Origin: JAJDXO01 sp965213765
Lineage (GTDB): Bacteria; Pseudomonadota; Alphaproteobacteria; Rhodospirillales; UBA2165
DNA length: 64,000 nucleotides
Direction of reading: 5' to 3'
NCBI GenBank assembly: GCA_965213765.1
Contig: OZ243926.1
Span: forward strand, 2,914,001-2,978,000
Within the stretch, counting starts at the first letter, position 1; every line of letters starts with the position of its first letter. The notes below the pieces were generated by a model. The model did no database searches and was not told where the DNA came from. It saw only the letters and a list, made by a program, of their open reading frames with translations. This document shows positions 8,841 through 17,680 of the stretch, piece after piece. The position numbers and the translations under genes are program-made.

Positions 8841-9473
8841 ATGACCGATACGCCGCGGAAACAGCCATATACCATTCCATGCTCCAGCGAATTTCGCGAC
8901 CGCGTGACGGATCTTGCGGCGCGGCGGCGGGTCAATGTCGCCGATCTGGCACGCTCGGTTCTGATCCTGTTGCCCTTCAAGGCCGTCCGCAATGCCCCCG
9001 ACCCCGGCGGGCCGGCCCCCGGCGATCGGGAGGAGACGGTGCTCAAGTCGGGCCCGTCAAAGGGCAAGCCATGGCGCCGTAAGCCGCGCCTGCAGATGCG
9101 TCTGTCGGCGGGCTACGACCCGTCCTTCGTCCGCCGCGCGCTCGGCATCGCGCTCGCCATGGATTCCGGCGATCTCGAACTCAGCCTCGAGGACCCCAAT
9201 GCGCAGCCCGACGCGCCGGTGGCGGTCGAGTCCGAACTGGAACGCCTCAAGGCCACTGTCTCGGCGTTGTCGTTCTCCCCGTTGAGAGACGGCGTGAAGT
9301 CGCGGGCCGATGCCCTTCATATTCTTGGTTTCCCGCCTGCGGAGCGGCCCGACCGCTCGATGATCACCGCCCGCTTCCGGATGTTGGCGACCGTCCATCA
9401 TCCGGACGGCGAAATGGGCTCGCACCAGCGGATGAGTCAACTCAATGCCGCCCGGGAAATCCTGTCGGCGTAA
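8841..9473 (+). CDS. C-terminal J-domain protein
   Basis: This 210-residue cytosolic protein carries a J-domain at its C-terminus rather than the N-terminus. The region 156-210 reads ADALHILGFPPAERP, then FRMLATVHHPDGE with the HPD tripeptide at 187-189 that activates DnaK-type ATPases, then MSQLNAAREIL. The N-terminal 150 residues include a possible helix-turn-helix-like stretch (SSEFRDRVTDLAARRRVNVADLARSV) resembling ribbon-helix-helix or regulator segments. The ATG at 8841 was chosen because the protein begins cleanly there; upstream in-frame codons look like non-coding sequence. Its DnaK partner and client are unknown. Confidence 0.75.
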   Translation: MTDTPRKQPYTIPCSSEFRDRVTDLAARRRVNVADLARSVLILLPFKAVRNAPDPGGPAPGDREETVLKSGPSKGKPWRRKPRLQMRLSAGYDPSFVRRALGIALAMDSGDLELSLEDPNAQPDAPVAVESELERLKATVSALSFSPLRDGVKSRADALHILGFPPAERPDRSMITARFRMLATVHHPDGEMGSHQRMSQLNAAREILSA

Positions 9474-9499
9474 AACAAAGGCCTGATATCAAACGAAAA

Positions 9500-9527
9500 A
9501 AAGGGCCCGGTTCAAACCGGGCCCTTT
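9500..9527. terminator. Bidirectional terminator between convergent genes
   Basis: A 13-bp perfect stem (aaagggcccggtt / aaccgggcccttt) with a 2-base apparent loop has an A-run before it and T's after it. It can therefore terminate both the J-domain gene (+) and the Bax inhibitor family gene (-). Confidence 0.9.
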
Positions 9528-9548
9528 CCATTCGAGTATCGTGCCGCG

Positions 9549-10280
9549 CTATTCCCGATTGCCGAACAGGTGCAGCAGCATCATGAACAGGTTGATGAAA
9601 TCGAGGTACAGCCGGACCGCGCCGTATACCGCTTTCTTGGTGGCGATCTCGCCGCCGTCGAACTCGTTGTACTCGTTGCGGATCTGCTGGGTGTCGTAGG
9701 CGGTGAGGCCGACGAACACCAGAACACCGATCACCGAGATCACAAAGTGCAGCGCCGACGAGGCCAGGAACATATTCACCAGGCTCGCGATGATGATGCC
9801 GATCAGCCCCATGAACAGGAAGGAGCCGAGACCGGACAAATCGCGCTTGGTGGTGTAGCCGTAGAGGCTCATGGCCGCAAATGTGCCGGCGGTGATGAAG
9901 AACACCCGGGCGATACTTGTGCCGGTGAAAACCACGAATATGGCGCTGAGCGACAGGCCCATGACCGCGGCAAACAGCCAGAACACGGCCTGCGCGGTCG
10001 ACGCCTTCATCTTGTTGATGCCGAACGACAGCACCAGCATGAAAGCCAGCGGCGACAACATCACCACCCACCGGAGCGGGGTGCCGAAGATCGCCTGCAT
10101 CAAGGTTTCCGACTGAACCGTGGCCGCTGCCACGATGCCGGTCAGCGCCACGCCGGACGCCATGTAGTTGTAGACCCGCAGCATATACCGCCGAAGGCCG
10201 ACATCGAATTGTGCCGCCTCGGCCTGCGCCGTGGTCATGCGCTGTGCGCCAAACGGATTGTTGTCCCGTCCGAAAGCCAT
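9549..10280 (-). CDS. Bax inhibitor-1/YccA family membrane protein
   Basis: This 243-residue multi-pass inner-membrane protein of the BI-1 (UPF0005) family has about seven hydrophobic segments. Family features are the N-terminal YMLRVYNYMASGVALTGIVA, the central FWLFAAVMGLSLSAIFVVFTG and the late VGLTAYDTQQIRNEY, which holds the conserved Asp residues of the calcium-leak/pH-sensing fold. E. coli YccA modulates FtsH; YbhL is of unknown role. The start ATG at 10280 gives MAFGRDNNPFGAQR, typical of alphaproteobacterial members. It ends against the convergent J-domain gene with a shared terminator. Confidence 0.92.
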   Translation of the reverse strand: MAFGRDNNPFGAQRMTTAQAEAAQFDVGLRRYMLRVYNYMASGVALTGIVAAATVQSETLMQAIFGTPLRWVVMLSPLAFMLVLSFGINKMKASTAQAVFWLFAAVMGLSLSAIFVVFTGTSIARVFFITAGTFAAMSLYGYTTKRDLSGLGSFLFMGLIGIIIASLVNMFLASSALHFVISVIGVLVFVGLTAYDTQQIRNEYNEFDGGEIATKKAVYGAVRLYLDFINLFMMLLHLFGNRE

Positions 10281-10453
10281 TTTTATAACCCTCTAAAATC
10301 TCTCATGGTTCGGCCACCCGTATGGGCGGATTTCCGTGGTTCTTAATATGTCAGAATTCGATCCCGTATCAAGGGAAACCGGTCCCTTTCACGCAGATTT
10401 CATGCGGACAAGCCCCGGTAAAATATAAGGAAATTACGTCCGGGCGAGTGAAC

Positions 10454-12982
10454 TCATTCGTTGCGCAGCAGCGGTCCCGCCTTCTGACCCAAGGCCCGCC
10501 AGGTGCCCGCGAAGCCGATAAACAGCGTTACCGCAATACAGAGGGCGAGTGTGATGGCGATGGTTTCCGGGATAAACACCCAGTCGGCCTGCATCAGGAA
10601 AACGATCACCGCCCAGGCGGTAATGGATCCGATCACCGCCGCAATGAGTCCGGTGGCGAGGCCCAACAATCCATATTCGATCAGGAAGGCGCGGGTGACC
10701 GAGGCGCGGGTCGCGCCCAAAACCTTGAACACCACCGCATCATATATCCGCCGCCGCCGTCCCGCCGCCACCGCACCCGCCAGCACGACGGCGCCGGCGA
10801 CGATAGTGATGGAGGCAATGGCACGCACCGCGGTGCCGACGCCGGCGACGATGTTGGCCGCCGCCTGAAGGGCTTCACGGACCCGCACCACGGAAATATT
10901 GGCGAACCGATCGGAGACCGAGGCTTCGATCTGGTCTTCCAGGCTCTTCGGCGCCTGGATGGCGGCGATATGGGTGTGGGGCGCGTTCTCCAACGTCCCG
11001 GGCGCGAAAATTATGGCGAAATCGAACCGCAGGCTCCGCCAGTCAATCTCCCGGAGCGAGGTGATTTCCGCGGTGATCTCCCGGCCCAGGATATTAAGGG
11101 TCAGCGTGTCGCCCAGACCGACGCCGAAGTCCCGGGCGATATCCTGGTCCAGCGAAATCTTCGGCGGACCGCTGTAATCGGCGGGCCACCACTCGCCGGC
11201 GACGATCTTGGCTCCCTCCAGGGGAACCGCCGAGTAGGTGAGCGCCCGGTCGCCGCGGACCGCCCATCGGGATCCTTCACCGATCCGCCGCCGGCTCACC
11301 GGTTCGCCGTCGATGCGGACGATGCGTCCGCGCAAGGTGGCCGTGCGCATGAAGTCTCCGGTGCCTTCGACGCCGTTCACCGTTCGGTCAAAGGCCGCGA
11401 CCTGTGTCGGCTGAATATCGAGGAAAAAGAAGGCCGGCGCCAGATCGGGCAGGCGCTCGTTGACCTGACGGGAGATATTGCCTTCGATCAGGGCAATGGC
11501 CACCAGCACCGTCAGCCCGAGCCCGAGGGACAGGACCACGCTGCCCGTCGTGGCGCCGGGCCGGTGGAGGTTCGAAAGGGCGAGGCGCAATTCGGTGTGG
11601 CGGATGTTGTTGAATTTCGACGCGCCCTTGATCACCAGGATCGAAGCGCCCTTCAGCAACAGCAGGGCGACGGCCGCGCCGCCGACAAACCACATGGCGA
11701 AACTGGCGCGCTCGGCGGTGGCGATAATCAGACCCGCCAGCAGTACGGCGGTTACCGCAGTGGCGATCACGTAGCCCTTATGCGGCCACGCTTTTTCCGC
11801 GGCCACCTTGGCCCGGAAAAGGTGTGTGGGCGGAATGTCCTGGGTGCGTGCCAACGGCCAAAGTGCAAATGTGAGAGACACCAGCACGCCGAAAATCGCG
11901 GCCAAAATCAACGACTTGGGGAACAAGGCGACAGTCAGTTCGACCGGCAGGAGATCGTTGAGGGCGCTGCCGGCAAGCATCGGCGCAACCCCGCCGATGA
12001 TGACACCCAAGAGTATCCCGAGCAGTGCCAGCACGAGGATTTGGATGAGATAGACCTTAAACACAAGGCTCGCCGGGGCGCCCAGGCACTTGAAGGTGGC
12101 GATGACGGACGTCTTACCGTCAAGATAGCTGCCGACGGCGTTGGAAACGCCGATCCCGCCCACCAAAAGGGTGGTCAGGCCGACGAAGCCCAGGAACAGG
12201 GTCAGCCGGTCGATGAAGCGCTGCAGGCCCGGTGCGGCGCGGGAGCGGTCGTTGACCCGCCAGCCAGCCTCGGGGAACGCCTGGTTGACGTCATCCACCC
12301 AGGCCTTCACGTCGGCTTGCTCGCCGATGGCGATCCGATAGCGGTAGCGGATCAAACTGCCCGGCCGGATGAGGCCGGTTTCCTCCAGACCCGCCTTGGG
12401 GATCATCACCCGCGCGCCGAAGCTCAGTACCGTGGCCACCCGGTCCGGCTCCCGCTTGATGGCGGAATTGATCCGGAAGGTGCCTTCTCCGATGCGGAGT
12501 TCGTCGCCGATCTCGAGACCGAGCTTGGCGAGCAGGGCTTGCTCCACCGCCGCGCCCCAGAGGCCGCCCCTGCGGGCCAATACGGCTCCGAGTTCCTCGC
12601 CCGAGTCGGTTTCCAGGGTGCCGACCAGGGGATAGGCGCCGTCGACGGCCTTGAGTTCGACCAGGGAACGCTTGGCGGCCCGGTCACCCGCGGAGCGGGC
12701 CATGGCGCGCATCTCGATGACTTCGGACAGATCGCCCCGGTCCGAAATATAGCCGCGCTGCTCCGCCGTGATGGGACGATGCAGCAGGCGCAACGAGACG
12801 TCGCCGCCGAGGAGGCTCCGCGCATCGCGCTCGATGCCGCCGGTTACCGATTCGGAGACGCTGCCCACCCCGGCGATGGCCGCGACGCCGAGGGTCAGAC
12901 AGATGAGAAAGACCCGGAATCCCTGGAGGCCGCCACGGAGTTCACGGCGGGCGAATCGGGCGGCGAGCGCCAGGTTGCTCAT
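10454..12982 (-). CDS. ybbP: FtsX-like ABC permease, YbbP type
   Basis: This large permease (842 residues) has two FtsX/MacB-type modules separated by extended periplasmic regions. It pairs with the ATPase encoded immediately upstream. The start is set at 12982 (MSNLALAARFARRELRGGLQGF) because it overlaps the ATPase stop in an ATGA arrangement, the usual translational coupling. Upstream residues in frame are Arg/Pro-rich and not membrane-like. The first TM is VFLICLTLGVAAIAGVGSV. Paired FtsX domains have runs such as GFVGLTTLLVGGIGVSNAVGSYL and a second set near the C-terminus. E. coli YbbA-YbbP-TesA is the same divergent layout. The substrate is unproven; lipid or lipoprotein handling is the usual suggestion. 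Confidence 0.9.
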   Translation of the reverse strand: MSNLALAARFARRELRGGLQGFRVFLICLTLGVAAIAGVGSVSESVTGGIERDARSLLGGDVSLRLLHRPITAEQRGYISDRGDLSEVIEMRAMARSAGDRAAKRSLVELKAVDGAYPLVGTLETDSGEELGAVLARRGGLWGAAVEQALLAKLGLEIGDELRIGEGTFRINSAIKREPDRVATVLSFGARVMIPKAGLEETGLIRPGSLIRYRYRIAIGEQADVKAWVDDVNQAFPEAGWRVNDRSRAAPGLQRFIDRLTLFLGFVGLTTLLVGGIGVSNAVGSYLDGKTSVIATFKCLGAPASLVFKVYLIQILVLALLGILLGVIIGGVAPMLAGSALNDLLPVELTVALFPKSLILAAIFGVLVSLTFALWPLARTQDIPPTHLFRAKVAAEKAWPHKGYVIATAVTAVLLAGLIIATAERASFAMWFVGGAAVALLLLKGASILVIKGASKFNNIRHTELRLALSNLHRPGATTGSVVLSLGLGLTVLVAIALIEGNISRQVNERLPDLAPAFFFLDIQPTQVAAFDRTVNGVEGTGDFMRTATLRGRIVRIDGEPVSRRRIGEGSRWAVRGDRALTYSAVPLEGAKIVAGEWWPADYSGPPKISLDQDIARDFGVGLGDTLTLNILGREITAEITSLREIDWRSLRFDFAIIFAPGTLENAPHTHIAAIQAPKSLEDQIEASVSDRFANISVVRVREALQAAANIVAGVGTAVRAIASITIVAGAVVLAGAVAAGRRRRIYDAVVFKVLGATRASVTRAFLIEYGLLGLATGLIAAVIGSITAWAVIVFLMQADWVFIPETIAITLALCIAVTLFIGFAGTWRALGQKAGPLLRNE

Positions 12983-13767
12983 GCCGTGGCAGCCCCCTGT
13001 TCCGGACCGCGGTCTTGCGCATGGGCTGGGATCTCCTCGCCGACGATCCGGCCGTCGGTGAGAGTGACGATACGGCCGCAACGGGCCGCCAGATGGGGAT
13101 CGTGACTGATCAGCACGAGCGTCGTTCCCGACCGGTCATGCAGGTCGAACAGCAGGTCCATCACCGCCTTGCCGGTGGCGCCATCCAGATTGCCGGTGGG
13201 TTCATCGGCGAGCAGGATCGCCGGCTCGACGGCAAAAGCCCGGGCGAGCGCCACGCGCTGCTGCTCGCCGCCGGACAATTGGCCGGGGTAGTGGGTCAGA
13301 CGATGGCCGAGCCCCACCGCTTCCAGTTGTGCTTCGGCCTTGGCGAAGGCGTCCGGTTTGCCGGCGAACTCCAACGGCACGGCGACGTTTTCCAGCGCCG
13401 TCATGGTCGGGATGAGGTGAAAATCCTGAAACACGATGCCGACCCGGTCGCGGCGGAAGAGCGCCAGATCGTCCTCACTCAATGAGGCGAGATCGACGCC
13501 CGCGGTCTTCACGGTGCCCGAGGTGGCCCGTTCCAGCCCGGCGATGACCATAATCATGGTCGACTTGCCGCCGCCGGACGCGCCGACGACACCGATGGCT
13601 TCGCCCGCCGCCACACGGAGATCGAGGCCGCGAAGAATATTGACCTCTCCCGCGGCGCTGGTCAGGGTGAGCCGCACATCATCCATGAGGATCGAAAGAC
13701 CGGCGCTATCGGCGGTCCCATCGGCGGTTCCATCGGCAGTCATTGAGTCGGTCGCTTTTTCGGCCAA
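12979..13767 (-). CDS. ybbA: ABC transporter ATP-binding protein, YbbA type
   Basis: This 262-residue ATPase of the LolD/MacB class energises the FtsX-type permease. Walker A is GASGGGKST, the signature is LSGGEQQRVALARAF, Walker B is ILLADEPTGNLD and the switch His is in LVLISHDPH. The first 25 residues are a low-complexity TADGTADGTADS repeat from a 12-base repetitive stretch, so a start at an internal Met (about residue 28, in ILMDDV) is possible. It is divergent from the esterase gene across a 55-base gap, a conserved ybbAP/tesA arrangement. Confidence 0.93.
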   Translation of the reverse strand: MAEKATDSMTADGTADGTADSAGLSILMDDVRLTLTSAAGEVNILRGLDLRVAAGEAIGVVGASGGGKSTMIMVIAGLERATSGTVKTAGVDLASLSEDDLALFRRDRVGIVFQDFHLIPTMTALENVAVPLEFAGKPDAFAKAEAQLEAVGLGHRLTHYPGQLSGGEQQRVALARAFAVEPAILLADEPTGNLDGATGKAVMDLLFDLHDRSGTTLVLISHDPHLAARCGRIVTLTDGRIVGEEIPAHAQDRGPEQGAATA

Positions 13768-13822
13768 ATAGTATGAATATTCGTGGACATCTTACCGGGC
13801 GCATTCATCGTAAACACCGAAT

Positions 13823-14524
13823 ATGAGGTTCAAGGGCATAAATAGGTCGGGGATTTCGCCCCGGACAAGGGCTGTCGCACTGATTTTCCTGCTTCTCGCC
13901 GCCCTTTTACTGATGGCCAGAACGGGAGACGCAGCCGATTCCGTCCGTCTATTGGCGCTCGGCGATAGCCTGACCGCGGGATTCGGCTTGCCCAAGGAGG
14001 ATACCTTCACCACCAAGCTCGCCCAGGCGCTGCTTGCCAAAGGGTACCAAGTGGAGGTCATCGACGCCGGGGTTTCCGGTGACACCACCGCCGGCGGGTT
14101 GGCACGGCTCGATTGGGCGCTCGCCGACAAGCCGAATGTTGCCATCGTGGCGCTCGGCGGGAATGACGGGCTTCGCGGCTTGGAACCGGCGGAAACCCGG
14201 TCAAATATGGACGCAATTTTGAAGAAACTTTCGGACAGCAAAATTCCGGTGATGGTTGCCGGGATGCGGGCGCCGCCCAACATGGGCCGGGAATTCGGCG
14301 CCGAGTTCAATGCGGTGTTCCCCGAAGTGGCGGCCAAAAACTCGGCGCTGCTGTATCCGTTTTTTCTCGACGGGGTGGCGGCGGAGCGGGAGTTGAACCA
14401 GCCGGATGGCATCCACCCCAACGCCGCCGGGGTCGATGTTATCGTCGAGCGAATGCTGCCGTCGGTGATCAAACTCATTGACTCGGTTCCCGGCGTCCAA
14501 GCGAAAAGCCAGGGGAGCCGTTAG
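13823..14524 (+). CDS. tesA: Arylesterase/lysophospholipase L1 (TesA-type SGNH hydrolase)
   Basis: This is a 233-residue periplasmic SGNH hydrolase acting on acyl esters or thioesters. A basic N-terminus and the hydrophobic run AVALIFLLLAALLLMA form an export signal ending near GDAADS. Block I is GDSLTAGFGLP with the catalytic Ser. The block III Asn is in ALGGNDGLRG, and the block V Asp/His pair is in PDGIHPNAAG. It is divergent from ybbAP, as in many proteobacteria, supporting the joint assignment. The following FIST gene starts one base after its stop. Confidence 0.92.
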   Translation: MRFKGINRSGISPRTRAVALIFLLLAALLLMARTGDAADSVRLLALGDSLTAGFGLPKEDTFTTKLAQALLAKGYQVEVIDAGVSGDTTAGGLARLDWALADKPNVAIVALGGNDGLRGLEPAETRSNMDAILKKLSDSKIPVMVAGMRAPPNMGREFGAEFNAVFPEVAAKNSALLYPFFLDGVAAERELNQPDGIHPNAAGVDVIVERMLPSVIKLIDSVPGVQAKSQGSR

Positions 14525-14525
14525 G

Positions 14526-15632
14526 ATGTTCAAAAGCGTGCACGCCGCCGGCGAGTGGCAGGACGCCGTTATCGAGTGCCTTCGCGCGCTGGGGTCCCTG
14601 GACGGGGTTTCGGGACCTGGATTTGTCTACGCCACGGAACATTACGCGGATCATTTGCACCAAATCGAAGCGGCGCTCCGCGATGGCACCGGTATTCAGG
14701 ACTGGGTCGGCAGCATCGGCATGGGGGTTGTCGCCGGCGCGCGGGCCTTCTTCGACGAGCCGACGGTGGCGGTGATGGTGGCCGATGTGGCGGACGGCGC
14801 GTTCGCGGTCTGCCCGCACATCGCACCCGAGGACTTTGCCGGGATAACGGCGCCGGGCCCGCCAAACCCGTTGAGCGGCCCGGCGTTCGGCCTAATCCAC
14901 GCCGATAGCCGGGCAACCGGGACGCCGGCGTTGATCCGGGCGCTCACCGATCAGGGACAGGGGTTTCTGGTCGGCGGTCTAACCGCGTCCAACCGGGCCG
15001 ACCACCAGATCGCCAACGGTGTTACCGGCGGCGGCGTGTCCGGGGTGGTGTTCGCGCCGGGCGTGGCGGTGGCAACGTCGCTGAGCCAGGGCTGTTCGCC
15101 GGTGGCCGGCATTCATGAGATCACCGAATGCGAGGACAACGTCATCGTCGAGCTCGACGACCGCCCGGCCTATGACGTTTTCGTCGACGACGTGGGCCGC
15201 GAATTGGCCGAGGATCTGGAACGTCTCGCCGGGCTGATCCACGCGGCCATTCCGGTCAGCGGCAGCGATACCGGTGATTATCTGGTCCGCAATCTGGTCG
15301 GGCTGGATGCCGAGCGCGGGCTTCTGGCCATCGCTGAAACCGTCGAGCCCGGCGACCGGCTGATGTTCGTCCGCCGGGATCCCAAGGCCGCCGCGGAAGA
15401 CCTTCGCAACATGACCGCAAGGCTCGTGTCCCGTGCCGGCGACGCGGCCAAAGGGGCGGTCTATGTTTCCTGCATCGCCCGCGGACCCAATACCTTCGAC
15501 GGGCTGAACACGGAGATGGAGATCGTCGCCGAGGCGTTGGGCGACGTGCCGGTAATCGGTTTCTATGCCAATGGCGAGATCTCCAATGACCGCCTCTACG
15601 CCTATACCGGCGTACTCACTCTTTTCCTCTAG
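14526..15632 (+). CDS. FIST domain protein
   Basis: This 368-residue protein has FIST_N (about 25-215) and FIST_C (about 220-365) domains, a sensory module thought to bind small ligands such as amino acids. Recognisable parts are GSIGMGVVAG, FLVGGLTASN and VVFAPGVAVATSLSQGCSPVAG in the N-domain, and RDPKAAAEDLRNM and PVIGFYANGEI in the C-domain. The start MFKSVHAAGEW at 14526 is chosen over an upstream ATG because it abuts the tesA stop and begins the recognisable fold. No enzymatic output domain is attached. It appears to be in a run with tesA, thpR and the glycosylase gene. Confidence 0.82.
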   Translation: MFKSVHAAGEWQDAVIECLRALGSLDGVSGPGFVYATEHYADHLHQIEAALRDGTGIQDWVGSIGMGVVAGARAFFDEPTVAVMVADVADGAFAVCPHIAPEDFAGITAPGPPNPLSGPAFGLIHADSRATGTPALIRALTDQGQGFLVGGLTASNRADHQIANGVTGGGVSGVVFAPGVAVATSLSQGCSPVAGIHEITECEDNVIVELDDRPAYDVFVDDVGRELAEDLERLAGLIHAAIPVSGSDTGDYLVRNLVGLDAERGLLAIAETVEPGDRLMFVRRDPKAAAEDLRNMTARLVSRAGDAAKGAVYVSCIARGPNTFDGLNTEMEIVAEALGDVPVIGFYANGEISNDRLYAYTGVLTLFL

Positions 15633-15641
15633 GGCGGGTGC

Positions 15642-16202
15642 ATGTTGCGGATATTTGCCGGGATCGCGCTGCCCGAGAGCCTCCGGGAGCAGTTGGCCGG
15701 GCTTCGGGCCGGACTTCAGGACGCCCGCTGGGTGGAGCCCGCGGACTATCACGTGACCCTCAAATTCATCGGTGAGGTCGATGAGGGGATGGCCGAGGAT
15801 CTGGATGCGGCGCTGTCGGCGGTGCGCGGTACGCCGCCGAATATCGCCATCGAGGGAGTCGGATGGTTCGAGAGCCGCAACAAAGTGCGCGCCGTTTGGG
15901 CGGGTGTGGCGCCCGATGATTCCTTGTCGGCGCTTCGCGACCGCATCGAAATGGCCGTGGCGCAGGCCGGGGGGCCGGCCGAAACCAGAAAGTTCAAGCC
16001 GCATGTGACGTTGGCGCGCCTCAGGCGTGCGCCGTTGGCGGGCGTGCAGCCCTATCTCCAGGCCCATGACGGCCTCCGGCTTACGCCCTTCGCACCGCCG
16101 TCGTTCCAGCTGTTTCGGAGCCATCTGGGCAAAAAGGGCGCCCACTATGAGGTCATTGCGGACTACCCCCTCGCGCCGGGGCAGGATGGGCTGAATGGCT
16201 AA
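15642..16202 (+). CDS. thpR: RNA 2',3'-cyclic phosphodiesterase
   Basis: This 186-residue 2H phosphoesterase (LigT/ThpR) opens 2',3'-cyclic phosphates at RNA ends. Both HxTx motifs are visible: HVTL in ADYHVTLKFIGE and HVTL in FKPHVTLARLRR. They are spaced as expected for the bilobal fold. The N-terminus MLRIFAGIALPESLREQL matches the family. Its last bases overlap the glycosylase start by eight bases, so the two are translationally coupled. Confidence 0.92.
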   Translation: MLRIFAGIALPESLREQLAGLRAGLQDARWVEPADYHVTLKFIGEVDEGMAEDLDAALSAVRGTPPNIAIEGVGWFESRNKVRAVWAGVAPDDSLSALRDRIEMAVAQAGGPAETRKFKPHVTLARLRRAPLAGVQPYLQAHDGLRLTPFAPPSFQLFRSHLGKKGAHYEVIADYPLAPGQDGLNG

Positions 16203-16785
16203 GGGCAAGCTCGATCGGCTATTGGAAGAGGTCGAGGCCTGCCGATTGTGCGAGGCGCATCTGCCGCTGGGTCCCCGGCCGGTGGTGCGGGCCAGGCGGG
16301 GCGCGCGCATCGCCATCATCGGGCAGGCCCCGGGCACCAAGGTGCACGAGAGCGGAATACCGTGGGACGATGCCTCCGGCGACCGGCTCAGGGACTGGCT
16401 GCGGATGGACAAGGAGACGTTCTACGACCCCGCGCGGATCGCCATCGTGCCCATGGGGTTCTGCTATCCCGGCCGGTTCGAGCGCGGCGGCGACAAACCG
16501 CCCCGGCCCGAATGCGCGCCCGAATGGCACGAGCCGATCTTTGCCCGCCTCCCCAATATCGAACTGACGTTGTTGGTCGGCATGTATGCGCAAGGTTATT
16601 ACCTGGGGGATCAGGCGGGGAAGACGCTGACCGCGACCGTCGCCAACTGGCGGGCCTATCTGCCCGACCGCATTCCGACGCCGCACCCGAGTTGGCGCAC
16701 CATCGGCTGGCAGAAGAAAAACCCTTGGTTTGAGAGGGAGTTGCTGCCTGAATTGAGGAAACGGGCGACGGCGCTGGCGGGCTAA
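16195..16785 (+). CDS. Uracil-DNA glycosylase family protein with Fe-S cysteines
   Basis: This 196-residue base-excision repair enzyme belongs to the uracil-DNA glycosylase superfamily. Four cysteines, C16, C19, C90 and C107 (spacing C-x2-C...C-x16-C), match the [4Fe-4S] pattern of family 4/5-like enzymes. The catalytic motif is IIGQAPGTKVHESG and the C-terminal motif is PHPSWR. The gene starts inside the thpR 3' end. Which lesion it removes is not certain, since this subgroup is distinct from classical Ung. Confidence 0.85.
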   Translation: MAKGKLDRLLEEVEACRLCEAHLPLGPRPVVRARRGARIAIIGQAPGTKVHESGIPWDDASGDRLRDWLRMDKETFYDPARIAIVPMGFCYPGRFERGGDKPPRPECAPEWHEPIFARLPNIELTLLVGMYAQGYYLGDQAGKTLTATVANWRAYLPDRIPTPHPSWRTIGWQKKNPWFERELLPELRKRATALAG

Positions 16786-16846
16786 CGGACCGGCAGCACT
16801 AGGCGGGCGGCACGGCTGACCACGATCAGATCCTCGTCGACGGCCT

Positions 16847-17242
16847 CTACGCCCCCGATTCGATGGCTTCCATGTCTTCGTCGGAGAAGCCGAAATGGTG
16901 GCCGATCTCGTGGATCAGCACATGGCGGACCGCGTGCGCCAGTTCTTCACCCGTGTCCTCGATGTAGGCCAACAACGGCTGGCGGTAGAGGAAGACGCGG
17001 TCCAGGTCGTGGGCGACGTCGTTGACGCTGGCGACGTCCATGGAGATGCCCGAATAGAGGCCCAAGAGGTCGTAGGGGCTCTCGATGCCCATGTCATGCA
17101 AGATTTCGGGGTCGGCGAAATCGTTGACGAAGAACGCCACGTCGTTGATGCAACTCCGGAAGGGTTCCGGCAGTTTCGTCAACTCTTCGGCCGCGATCTC
17201 GGCGATCCGGTCGGCATCGGCATGCAGGTCTTGCGCGTCCAT
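16847..17242 (-). CDS. Small zincin-like metallopeptidase family protein
   Basis: This 131-residue protein has an HExxH zinc motif in VLIHEIGHHFGFSDEDME; the downstream His and Asp complete a minimal zincin site. It belongs to a family of short cytosolic putative metallopeptidases (DUF1025-like). The middle part, DLLGLYSGISM and DRVFLYRQPLLAYI, is family-typical. Substrates are unknown. It sits opposite to its neighbours, with its 3' end facing the glycosylase gene. Confidence 0.85.
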   Translation of the reverse strand: MDAQDLHADADRIAEIAAEELTKLPEPFRSCINDVAFFVNDFADPEILHDMGIESPYDLLGLYSGISMDVASVNDVAHDLDRVFLYRQPLLAYIEDTGEELAHAVRHVLIHEIGHHFGFSDEDMEAIESGA

Positions 17243-17337
17243 GGCAATATCTTACCTGGTCTCGCTTGATCTTACAGCCAACCCATGCGAGTCCTGAATG
17301 ACGGCAATCAAACCGAAATTTACTTGAGGAGACGCCG

Positions 17338-17628
17338 ATGGTTGAGAAGCTCACGCCGGAGGAACGCGCGGCGGCGCTTGCCGAACTCAGCGGCTGGTCC
17401 GAGGTCGACGGCCGGGATGCGATCCAACGAACGCTGACGTTTTCCGATTTCAACGAGGCCTTCGGTTTCATGGCCCGGGTGGCGATCAAGGCCGATCAGG
17501 CGGACCATCATCCCGAATGGTTCAACGTCTACAACCGGGTCGAGATCACCCTTTCCACCCACGACGCGGATGGACTCTCGGCGCGTGACGTGGCGCTCGC
17601 CCGGTTTATCGACGGTATCGCCGGTTAA
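17338..17628 (+). CDS. phhB: Pterin-4a-carbinolamine dehydratase
   Basis: This 96-residue dehydratase regenerates the tetrahydropterin cofactor after aromatic amino-acid hydroxylation. The signature is ADHHPEWFNVYNRVEITLSTHDADGLSARD with the paired His residues of the active site. The length equals the family norm. A ribosome-binding site (gaggaga) precedes the ATG. No phenylalanine hydroxylase is visible in the window, so it may serve another pterin pathway. Confidence 0.93.
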   Translation: MVEKLTPEERAAALAELSGWSEVDGRDAIQRTLTFSDFNEAFGFMARVAIKADQADHHPEWFNVYNRVEITLSTHDADGLSARDVALARFIDGIAG

Positions 17629-17632
17629 GGGT

Positions 17633-17680
17633 TAGAGCAGTTTCCGGTCAAATGGTTCAATTGGGCCGGAAACTGCTCTA
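17633..17680. repeat. Palindromic intergenic repeat between convergent genes
   Basis: Perfect 15-bp arms (tagagcagtttccgg / ccggaaactgctcta) flank an 18-base loop. It begins just after phhB stops, and its right arm contains the stop codon of the convergent EamA gene. It resembles short palindromic elements common in alphaproteobacterial intergenic DNA. Termination or mRNA 3'-end protection is the likely role. Confidence 0.75.

Noticed and set aside
16786..16858. Minus-strand frame reading VEAVDEDLIVVSRAARLVLPVR past the metallopeptidase stop
   Set aside because: It looks like a protein C-terminus, but the metallopeptidase is already full length, and no start or upstream part exists. Probably chance or a tiny remnant.
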